NCBI GenBank assembly: GCA_018499965.2
Contig: JAHBAS020000023.1
Location: 1-44,396 of the forward strand
DNA: 44,396 nucleotides
Source: Candidatus Uhrbacteria bacterium
GTDB lineage: Bacteria; Patescibacteriota; Patescibacteriia; 2-12-FULL-60-25
Direction of reading: 5' to 3'
The notes below the pieces were generated by a model. It did no database searches. It was given only the letters and a program-made list of their open reading frames with translations, and was not told the DNA's origin. Shown one piece after another: positions 38,571 to 44,396 of the stretch; position 1 is the first letter of the stretch; every line of letters starts with the position of its first letter. The translations under genes and the position numbers were made by a program.

Positions 38571-38710
38571 AGTATCGGCATATCATACTGGATGCGCAGC
38601 AACTTTCCAACCCTAAAGAAACGGAACTGTACGTAAAAATACAGCTCCAAACCGATTCGTTTCGGTATTCCGCAGGCCTGCCTGCCGAAGCCCACCGAAG
38701 ACGAATGCAT
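38571..38710. other. Non-coding gap between the RlpA-like gene and tRNA-Gly
   Basis: 140 bp without a convincing gene. It holds a possible -10 for the RlpA-like gene (minus-strand TATGAT, 15 nt before its ATG) and two small inverted repeats: GGA-CTGTA / TACAG-TCC near 38620-38650 and ACCGA / TCGGT near 38655. It also has a GC-rich stretch GCAGGCCTGCCTGC. No clear plus-strand promoter for the tRNAs could be picked out. Confidence 0.4.
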
Positions 38711-38785
38711 GCGGGTATCGTATAGCGGCTATTATGAATGCTTCCCAAGCATTAGATGGGGGTTCGACTCCCCCTACCCGCTCCA
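38711..38785 (+). tRNA. tRNA-Gly (anticodon CCC)
   Basis: 75 nt with encoded CCA. The acceptor stem GCGGGTA / TACCCGC and T-arm GGGGG-TTCGACT-CCCCC are fully paired. The anticodon stem AATGC / GCATT encloses loop TTCCCAA, giving CCC, which reads GGG. The discriminator base is T, normal for tRNA-Gly. It lies 37 nt before tRNA-Thr, probably in one transcript. Confidence 0.96.
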
Positions 38786-38822
38786 ACGCTCCCCGCGAGC
38801 CAAAAGGCTGAAAAAGGGACGC

Positions 38823-38898
38823 GCCAGCTTAGCTCAGTTGGTAGAGCAATGCTTTCGTAAAGCAGAGGTCCCGGGTCCGAATCCCGGAGCTGGCTCCA
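38823..38898 (+). tRNA. tRNA-Thr (anticodon CGT)
   Basis: 76 nt with encoded CCA. The acceptor stem GCCAGCT / AGCTGGC, D-arm GCTC / GAGC and T-arm CCGGG-TCCGAAT-CCCGG are complete. The anticodon loop is TTCGTAA, so the anticodon is CGT, reading ACG. The outermost pair of the anticodon stem is an A-G mismatch. A terminator hairpin follows directly. Confidence 0.95.
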
Positions 38899-38904
38899 GA
38901 CAAA

Positions 38905-38936
38905 AATCCCATCGTGTTCAACGCGATGGGATTTTT
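38905..38936. terminator. Terminator of the tRNA-Gly/Thr transcript, probably bidirectional
   Basis: Perfect 10-bp stem AATCCCATCG / CGATGGGATT with a 9-nt loop and a T run on the plus strand. On the minus strand it is also followed by TTTTTG, so it can end the SurA-like gene's transcript (stop at 38965). Confidence 0.88.
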
Positions 38937-38964
38937 GATTTCATACGGTGTAGTCGTATCCTTG

Positions 38965-39579
38965 TTAAAATTTCACGTATCTCACCACGTCATCTTTCTT
39001 CAAACGATCATCAAGATACGTTTGGAATGCCTCAAGATCATTCTCATGGTCGGCGGCATACGATGCGGTCAATAGACGCTCAAGTAACACCGGCCGAACG
39101 ACGTGCTTTTCAAAATCCTGAAGCGTCCACCGAAAATTCTTTTGGAGATACGCTTCGAATGCCGCCTGGTCTCCTCCGCTAGAAACGAACTCCGTCTGAA
39201 TTGCTTCTTGAACTTGCTCGTCCGTAATGGAAATCTTACGAATGTCCGCGAGCTCTTTCGTCGCCGCTTCCTGCAAAAGCCGTTCCAAAGCCTGCTTGCG
39301 GTCATCATCCGTGATTTCACGCGTCAACTTTGCCTGAACCGCCTCTTCAGAAGCAAGATACGTCTTTAAACTCTCCACATCGTCAAGATAATCACGAAGA
39401 AGAATCGGTGTTCCCGCGAAACGCGCTGCAGGCAATGACGCCACAGACGCAACCCGATACACCATCGGACCCTCCCAGCGCTGAACGTAAATCCCCCACC
39501 ACAAAACCGCCGCAGCAAGAACCGCAAGCGCTCCAATGCCAACAACCGCAATACCTGCGATCACCCAATGTGTTTTCAT
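38965..39579 (-). CDS. Membrane-anchored SurA-N-like chaperone domain protein
   Basis: 204 residues. An N-terminal span (about 5-29, VIAGIAVVGIGALAVLAAAV) anchors an external helical domain (50-200). This has the layout of the SurA/PrsA N-terminal domain: ILLRDYLDDVESLKTYL, a helix with ALERLLQEAATKELADIRKI, SITDEQVQEAIQTEF, LQDFEKHVVRPVLLERLL. No parvulin isomerase domain follows, so it would be a chaperone-only form. The assignment is from pattern, not a search. Its ATG overlaps the ftsB-like stop (ATGA). Confidence 0.7.
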   Translation of the reverse strand: MKTHWVIAGIAVVGIGALAVLAAAVLWWGIYVQRWEGPMVYRVASVASLPAARFAGTPILLRDYLDDVESLKTYLASEEAVQAKLTREITDDDRKQALERLLQEAATKELADIRKISITDEQVQEAIQTEFVSSGGDQAAFEAYLQKNFRWTLQDFEKHVVRPVLLERLLTASYAADHENDLEAFQTYLDDRLKKDDVVRYVKF

Positions 39580-39998
39580 AACGGAGGAAGACGATCCGGA
39601 TGGAAGAAATAATTAAACCACTGCTCGGGATTCGATTGTGTAATCACCGGTTTTTCTTGAACCACGTTCATGGCAAAAATCCCTTCATTCGTTCCAGAGG
39701 CCACGAATCCATTCAATACGGTCACGCGTTCGCCCGGCTGACGCATTCCCAAACGCTTGCGCGCCTCAACTTCCAAACGCTCCGGCGATTGAAGCGCTTG
39801 GGCAATTTCCAATAGCCGACGATTGCGCCCCTCTAATTCATCCGCCTGTTCAGAAAGCGCCTTAATCTCCTGGTCAACCTGCCAACCGCGATAACTTTCC
39901 CGGATCGTAGCCGCACCGATGAACACGAGCAACAACAAACTCCCGATGAGCATCAATGGCCATCGTGAGAGAATTGCGCGCACGCGATCATTCATCAT
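39576..39998 (-). CDS. FtsB/DivIC-like septum formation initiator
   Basis: 140 residues (ATGATG start; the second Met at 39995 is possible). A short cytoplasmic N-terminus is followed by a span at about 14-33 (LMLIGSLLLLVFIGAATI). A coiled coil covers about 38-70 (DQEIKALSEQADELEGRNRR), then the family signature RLEVEARKRLGMRQPGE. A 45-residue C-terminal tail follows. FtsB/DivIC forms a complex with FtsL and FtsQ/DivIB to activate septal peptidoglycan synthesis. It starts 2 nt after the PH-domain gene and overlaps the SurA-like gene, so the three form one coupled unit. Confidence 0.9.
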   Translation of the reverse strand: MMNDRVRAILSRWPLMLIGSLLLLVFIGAATIRESYRGWQVDQEIKALSEQADELEGRNRRLLEIAQALQSPERLEVEARKRLGMRQPGERVTVLNGFVASGTNEGIFAMNVVQEKPVITQSNPEQWFNYFFHPDRLPPL

Positions 39999-40000
39999 AG

Positions 40001-40765
40001 CTATTCGTCAATCTCCTTTAACGAAGCGGTGGTAATCTTTTTAATAGAGAGACCGTATTCGTCTGCAGGAGCACGCTCCTGGGAGGAGTGCTCTGAAACC
40101 GTCTTTTCTCCCGAATGCGTATTGAACAAGCGATCGACCGTTTGATGACGCTCCTCGCGCGCAAGCTTTCGCTCCAGTGTGCGGAGTTCATCTTCATTCA
40201 AGTCATCGAGTAGCCTTTTTACGCGATCCGCCTTTGTCACTCGCTCTTGCCCTGCGCCGGAAAGACCACGCTTCTTTGCCATATCCATCATATCCGTAAC
40301 AAGCGCATGAACCTGCTTTGGCTGTGGAACGAATGAGGCGATGATCGGCTGAGGAATGCCGATAATATTCATCAAGACGCTCCCATAATTCCACACAACG
40401 CCGAAAATTCCTTTTTTCATCCAAGCGACATCTCGAATATTCTCAACGCCCGCTTCCGTAACCACGCGCGAAAAAATACCCGTTTGCAATACCTTCACGA
40501 TACGATGTGTGCTCACGATAAACACATCCCCATCCCACATCACGAACGATCGCCAGGCAATGAACGTTCCCGTACCAACCATGATCGCAAATACCACCAT
40601 TCCCGTAGGGCCCGTGCGAAACAACGGAAACAAAAAGAAAAACGGGCCAGCAAGCAGCAGGAGTGCTCCAAGGAGCTTTGGAATGAGCGTAACGGCATGA
40701 CGCTTCACAACCATGCGAATTTCTTCCCCGTCTTTCAGTTGTAATACCTCTTCGAGTCGGAACAT
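40001..40765 (-). CDS. Membrane protein with bacterial PH-like (bPH2/DUF304) domain
   Basis: 254 residues. Two spans lie at about 25-48 and 55-75 (LIPKLLGALLLLAGPFFFLF; MVVFAIMVGTGTFIAWRSFV). A bacterial PH domain follows (about 78-150) with the typical FIVSTHRIVKVLQTGIFSRV and VENIRDVAWMKKGIFGVVWN. A cytoplasmic charged tail (165-254) has predicted helices (RVKRLLDDLNEDELRTLERK). The function of such proteins is poorly defined. Here it is coupled to the FtsB-like gene, which hints at a division or envelope role. The -10 TATAAT lies 7 nt before the ATG. Confidence 0.85.
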   Translation of the reverse strand: MFRLEEVLQLKDGEEIRMVVKRHAVTLIPKLLGALLLLAGPFFFLFPLFRTGPTGMVVFAIMVGTGTFIAWRSFVMWDGDVFIVSTHRIVKVLQTGIFSRVVTEAGVENIRDVAWMKKGIFGVVWNYGSVLMNIIGIPQPIIASFVPQPKQVHALVTDMMDMAKKRGLSGAGQERVTKADRVKRLLDDLNEDELRTLERKLAREERHQTVDRLFNTHSGEKTVSEHSSQERAPADEYGLSIKKITTASLKEIDE

Positions 40766-40772
40766 GGAACTG

Positions 40773-40778
40773 ATTATA
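40773..40778 (-). promoter_or_regulatory. Consensus -10 of the PH/ftsB/SurA-like operon
   Basis: Minus-strand TATAAT, a perfect match, ends 7 nt before the ATG at 40765. No Shine-Dalgarno sequence is seen; this fits a leaderless mRNA. Confidence 0.6.
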
Positions 40779-40848
40779 TACAGAGATCGGAGATCAGAAT
40801 AGAGCCCATGGATCGTAGGGCCGGGACTGAGACCGCCCCTATGGACAA

Positions 40849-42153
40849 TTATGCCGTTCTCAAAGCCTTTCTCACCTCCCCGCGATCATCCCAAGGGATT
40901 TTATGCCCACGTTCTACGGCCATCACTGGTTCACTCCCTTTACCGGTAATCAAGACGACATCACCAGGCCGAGCAAGGGAAATGGCTTTTTGAATCGCTT
41001 CTCCACGATCCAGAATGCGAAATAAACTCTCTCCGTCACGCTTTCCGGCCTGAACGGCTGCCTCGGCCACATTCGTCATAATTTGCATCGGATCTTCATC
41101 ATACGGATCTTCGTTCGTCACGATCGTGATATCCGCCTTTTTTGCCGAAAGTTCTCCAATAACCTTGCGGCGACCCACATCACGCCCGCCGCCCGCAGAA
41201 CCCGTCAAATGAATGATGCGTCCGTCTTTTTTTAATGCATGCGCGAATGCAAATAATTTTTCCAACGCCACAGGCTCATACGCGTAATCCACAATGACCG
41301 TGAATGGCTGACCTTCATCGATCGATTCGTATCGACCAGGCATTCCCTGAACCGAGGCGAGTCGTTCGATCGCTCCGGCAAGCGGCATGCCATACGCCTC
41401 TGCGGCCGTAAGCGCGGCAAGCGCGTTATAAACCATCACTTCTCCTGGCGTATGCAAAACGCAGCGATGACCGTCGACATCGAACGCTACATGATCGGGC
41501 GCGACTTCAATGCCAACCGCACGACGTGACGCGCCTTCATGCAAACCATACCATACGACCTTTGACTCGCCCCATGCATGCGCAAAATCCTTCGCATGTT
41601 CATCGTCATAGTTCACGATAGCGATGCGCGGGATCTTCGTGCCATGAATGACCTTCGAAGGGAGCGAAGAGACAAAGGAAAACAGCTCCATCTTCGCGCG
41701 CTTATAATTTTCAAATCCGCCATGCGCTTCAATATGCTCTGGCGTGAGATTGGTAAACACGCATCCGTCATATGCGATATCCCGATGGCGATATTGCAGA
41801 ATCCCCTGCGATGACGTTTCGATCACGGCATACGCGCATCCGGCATTGACCATTTCCCGAAGCAATTTCTGCGACCGAAAACGTCCGAGCATGGTCATTT
41901 TCGTGGCATTCGTCCACTCGCGATCCGCCACCTTGAACATCGCCGTACTCGTCATTCCCGTTTTCGCTCCGGTCGCTTCAAGGGCTTTTGCCAAAAAATA
42001 CGACGTCGAGCTCTTCCCATTCGTCCCCGTTACCCCGATCACGATGAGCTTTTTGCTCGGATGGCCGTACCACGTAGCAGCAAGCCAAGAAAGCGTGCGG
42101 TGATACATCAAAAAAGCCCATTTTGGCGTGATTTTTCGGAGCAAATGCAACAT
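40849..42153 (-). CDS. MurE-like Mur ligase with shortened N-terminal domain
   Basis: 434 residues from the ATG at 42153 (a TTG six bases upstream is also in frame). -10 TACGCT lies 8 nt upstream. Central ATPase domain: VTGTNGKSSTSYFLAKALE (P-loop), ETSSQGILQYRHRDI, FTNLTPEHIEAHGGFENY. C-terminal domain: VDYAYEPVALEKLFAF (MurE VDYAHTP), GSAGGGRDVGRRKVIG, VTNEDPYDEDPMQI (MurE TsDNPR.E.P), LITGKGSEP. MurE adds the third stem-peptide residue to UDP-MurNAc-dipeptide. Only about 38 residues precede the ATPase core, so most of the UDP-binding N-domain is missing. The DNPR amino-acid specificity motif is NEDPYD, so the substrate is uncertain. Confidence 0.85.
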   Translation of the reverse strand: MLHLLRKITPKWAFLMYHRTLSWLAATWYGHPSKKLIVIGVTGTNGKSSTSYFLAKALEATGAKTGMTSTAMFKVADREWTNATKMTMLGRFRSQKLLREMVNAGCAYAVIETSSQGILQYRHRDIAYDGCVFTNLTPEHIEAHGGFENYKRAKMELFSFVSSLPSKVIHGTKIPRIAIVNYDDEHAKDFAHAWGESKVVWYGLHEGASRRAVGIEVAPDHVAFDVDGHRCVLHTPGEVMVYNALAALTAAEAYGMPLAGAIERLASVQGMPGRYESIDEGQPFTVIVDYAYEPVALEKLFAFAHALKKDGRIIHLTGSAGGGRDVGRRKVIGELSAKKADITIVTNEDPYDEDPMQIMTNVAEAAVQAGKRDGESLFRILDRGEAIQKAISLARPGDVVLITGKGSEPVMAVERGHKIPWDDRGEVRKALRTA

Positions 42154-42213
42154 ACGCAAATAGCGTAGCGGTTTATGACAGGAAAGGCAAAGCGAGACTA
42201 GAATCTATGAAAC

Positions 42214-42882
42214 TTACTCAAACCGGATATGTGACAATATATCGGAAAAAAGTTCTTCGTTCGCATTCAACTGATCCGTGGATAGCGGCTCGGTTCGTGG
42301 CCAAACTTGAAAAAGAATATCAATCATGACGTCTTTGCCAAGAGATACTGCATGCCAATTCTGGATAGCGGAAGCTTCTCCGGATTTGTACACGAGATAT
42401 TCATGGCCGTTGTTCGCTACGACTCTCGGATCAAACATCTCTACGTTTTCGGATAACAACCTCTTCTCAAGATCGGTTATCGAAACATCCGAGGGACGAC
42501 GCTTTACGGTATTCACGGAATAATAAATCTTCTTATACGCGGTTGCCGTTAAAGACGGATTCGTATCAACGGAAATGCCTCCAAGAAAATCCACGTACTC
42601 GGCATGGGAAATCTTTCGATTGACGAATGCGCCTAAATCATAAAATCCTCCTTTCGGATACGATACGACGATCTCCGTTCCGGGAATCGTCGACGTTGCG
42701 TCAAAAAGGATGCGCTCAACCGCCCGCTCCTCTCGAGAAGGCGTTGGGACGGAAGATCCTGCAGCAGACGGCGCATCCATCGGTACAGGCGCATCCCTGT
42801 AAAGAAGAGAACTCGAAACCACAATACCGATCGCGCACAAGATCGCAACCGCAATCCCGATACCCCACATGCTCTTTGTCAT
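42214..42882 (-). CDS. Hypothetical membrane-anchored protein
   Basis: 222 residues from MTKSMWGIGIAVAILCAIGI. This start was chosen because -10 TATCAT lies 6 nt upstream; a longer frame to 42930 is rejected. Residues about 7-27 are a membrane anchor or signal. The rest is extracytoplasmic: a Ser/Pro/Ala linker (about 33-50), then a mixed alpha/beta domain (about 55-222) with no recognised family. The gene is divergent from the polytopic membrane protein at 42969, and both have leaderless-type promoters. It lies 60 nt upstream of the MurE-like gene. Confidence 0.7.
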   Translation of the reverse strand: MTKSMWGIGIAVAILCAIGIVVSSSLLYRDAPVPMDAPSAAGSSVPTPSREERAVERILFDATSTIPGTEIVVSYPKGGFYDLGAFVNRKISHAEYVDFLGGISVDTNPSLTATAYKKIYYSVNTVKRRPSDVSITDLEKRLLSENVEMFDPRVVANNGHEYLVYKSGEASAIQNWHAVSLGKDVMIDILFQVWPRTEPLSTDQLNANEELFSDILSHIRFE

Positions 42883-42888
42883 AGAGCT

Positions 42889-42894
42889 ATGATA
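42889..42894 (-). promoter_or_regulatory. -10 hexamer, leaderless promoter of the anchored orphan
   Basis: Minus-strand TATCAT ends 6 nt before the ATG at 42882. Confidence 0.5.
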
Positions 42895-42952
42895 CCGCAA
42901 AACGAGGTGAAGAAACACCTCATTTCCCACTCTACCCGCTCCCTACGCTCCG

Positions 42953-42961
42953 TGGTAGCAT
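42953..42961 (+). promoter_or_regulatory. Extended -10, leaderless promoter of the polytopic protein
   Basis: TGGTAGCAT (TGn plus TAGCAT) ends 7 nt before the ATG at 42969. No ribosome binding site is seen. Confidence 0.5.
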
Positions 42962-42968
42962 CTTCAGT

Positions 42969-44377
42969 ATGAATATTCGGAACAAAAGCGCCCGAACCAT
43001 CGTGGCCGGAGGAGCAATTCTCCTCGTCCTCTCGTTGATCGGCATGCCGCGAATGATCGAGTCTTTCCTTGCGGCATTTGCCGTTCTCTCGCTCGGTTGG
43101 GAAGTCGGACCGCTCCTCCTTCCCTCGCGCCACCGCTTGCTTCAATTCCTCTTTGGAACGCTCAATGCCATAGCGCTCGCCATGCTCGTACGCGGTATCT
43201 GGTTTTACGTGGGATGGAACTTGAACGGATATGGGAATCTCATCCCAATCGTCATCACACTTGGCATCGCCGCGATCTGGTGCGTATTCATTGAACCGCA
43301 TCCGCGTGCACACAAACGCGAAAACGATCACCACCTCTCGCTTCAAGAACGGATCTTTGCTATCGCTTCAGCGACCATCTCATTCGGAGCGATGATGCTC
43401 ATCCTTAGCGCTGCGCAAAAAGTCGGAACAACGGATGCCATCCGTACACCGTGGCCATTACTCCCGACCTGGACACTTCCGCTCATTGCGCTCCAATGGA
43501 TGCTCTTGATCGCGAGCGCGTGGCGCATTCCCTCACGAACGCTCGCAACGCTGCAAAGCACGTTCGCGATCGCGTCCATCACATGCATCACGCCACTCGT
43601 ATACGTGATCGGATATGGCTTCGATGGATTCCTCCACGTTGCCGGCGAACGTATTCTCTCCACCACCGGAACGCTCCTCCCGCATCCGCCGTATTACATG
43701 GGGCAATACGTCTTCACGACATGGCTTGCACGGCTCACGGAAATCGACATCGCGCTCATCGATCGATGGCTCGTACCCCTTGCCGCGCCGATCCTCCTGG
43801 CTTTTTCAGCGCTTAGCGCAACATCAACGAGTTCGCGCATCCCTCTCATCGCCGGACTATTCCTCGTTCCGTTCGGCGCACTGATCACGACAACCCCGCA
43901 CGGATTCGCGACCGTCCTTGCGATCACGGCGATCATCCTCGCCATCGGTACATCGCAAAAGCGCATCCACCCCGCCGCCCCACTCATCATCGCCGCATGG
44001 TGCGCGCTAACGCATCCGCTCATCGGCCTTCCGGTCGCTGGTGCGATCCTGGCATCCGCAATCTATCAACGCGAAACGATCTGGCGAATGATTATTGCCA
44101 TTCTCTGCGCCATCGGCGCAGGCATCTCCGTGCCGCTCGTCTTTGGATTCGCCGCCTCACTCGGATCATCAACCGGCGTTGCCTTGGATATGCACGCCCT
44201 CTTTTCCTGGAACGCGTGGCAACCCGTTCTCACCGCCTGGATTCCATGGGTCGGCAATCGCTACGCCCTTTGGCCGGAAGCTTCCGTATGGATTGAAAAA
44301 CTCCTTCCTTGGATGATCATCGTGCTCACGATCTCCGCGACCATTCGAGCCATCATCGCCACCCATCTCCGCTCCCC
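42969..44377 (+). CDS. Large polytopic membrane protein, 3' end cut by adapter
   Basis: The frame opens with MNIRNKSARTIVAGGAILLV and stays open to the end of genomic sequence (469 codons). It is very hydrophobic with at least ten spans, for example LIPIVITLGIAAIWCVFI, PLIAGLFLVPFGALITTT and MIIAILCAIGAGISVPLVFG. Short loops and a His-rich stretch (about 110-125, EPHPRAHKRENDHHLSL) lie between spans. The layout resembles multispan membrane proteins of the glycosyltransferase-C or transport type, but no active-site motif is seen, so no function is claimed. The true C-terminus is unknown. Confidence 0.8.
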
Positions 44378-44396
44378 CTGTCTCTTATACACATCT
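44378..44396. other. Nextera transposase mosaic-end adapter sequence
   Basis: CTGTCTCTTATACACATCT is exactly the reverse complement of the 19-base Tn5 mosaic end used in Nextera libraries. It ends the contig and overwrites the coding frame of the last gene. It is an assembly artefact, not genome. Confidence 0.98.

Noticed and set aside
38711-38785. tRNA-Gly as a hint of the UGA=glycine code
   Set aside because: Its anticodon is CCC, not TCA, and TGA ends several genes at coupled overlaps.
40800-40848. Imperfect inverted repeat GTAGGGCCGGG / CCGCCCCTAT downstream of the Mur ligase
   Set aside because: It needs several mismatches or G-U pairs and has no T run after it, so it is not called a terminator.

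Overview
The window looks like one whole metagenome contig (44.4 kb) from an ultrasmall bacterium of the Patescibacteria / Candidate Phyla Radiation. This is an inference from gene content, not a phylogeny. It rests on LamG-type and GspG-type pilins with textbook N-termini, an M23 peptidase carrying a C-terminal surface module common in these genomes, tiny intergenic gaps, many ATGA stop/start overlaps, an archease, a Mur ligase with a shortened N-terminus, and many orphan proteins. TGA is used as a stop, so the code is standard rather than the UGA=Gly code of Gracilibacteria. The last 19 bases (44378-44396) are the Nextera transposon mosaic end, so the right end is a library adapter and not genome.

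Layout. 1-6.3 kb (minus strand): a truncated Asp-rich repeat surface protein; an operon of LamG pilin, recJ and RNase H; a 41-residue membrane peptide; and lepA. 6.4-6.9 kb: a small cupin. 7-11.5 kb (minus): a MacA/MacB-like export system followed by a DUF5666-like protein. 11.6-14.5 kb (minus): an operon of a SpoU-type methyltransferase, a GT2 glycosyltransferase and murJ. 14.6-19.7 kb (plus): an M23 peptidase, a TrmA/RlmD-type methyltransferase overlapping a pilin, era, and two orphans. 19.8-26.1 kb: an oxidative-stress and disulfide block (Bcp-type peroxiredoxin, Fe/Mn superoxide dismutase, AhpC peroxiredoxin, glutaredoxin, VKOR-DsbA fusion coupled to a leucyl aminopeptidase, secreted thermonuclease). 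26.1-29.3 kb: an Smr protein, an orphan with a near-consensus promoter, archease, an EamA transporter and an MTHFR-like protein. 29.4-33.3 kb: an island of four orphan genes next to tRNA-Gln. 33.5-38.6 kb (minus): an RlpA-like protein, FtsE, FtsX, two unknown proteins and a Na+/Ca2+-type exchanger, apparently one operon. 38.7-38.9 kb: tRNA-Gly and tRNA-Thr. 39-42.9 kb (minus): a PH-domain membrane protein, FtsB/DivIC and a SurA-N-like protein; a MurE-like ligase; and an anchored orphan. 43 kb to the end: a large polytopic membrane protein, cut by the adapter.

Two features stand out. First, a sigma70-like -10 hexamer, often with an extended TGn, lies only 6-9 nt before the start codon at about sixteen genes, with no Shine-Dalgarno sequence. 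The best case is TGGACA-N17-TATAAC, 6 nt before ATG at 15728. This predicts widespread leaderless mRNAs. Second, the 29.4-33.3 kb island breaks that rule. Its genes have conventional TTGAC-type promoters with 17 bp (or 16 bp) spacers, 5' leaders and good Shine-Dalgarno sequences. They encode no recognisable family, include a Lys/Arg-rich protein and a protein with a 200-residue Asp/Glu tail transcribed divergently, and two of them appear to be paralogous. This island is the best candidate here for an undescribed system.

Functionally, most of the window serves the cell surface: envelope growth and division (MurJ, MurE-like, FtsEX, FtsB, RlpA, M23), surface proteins and pilins, export, and periplasm-side thiol and oxidant handling. 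The rest is core translation and RNA maintenance (LepA, Era, TrmH- and TrmA-type methyltransferases, three tRNAs).
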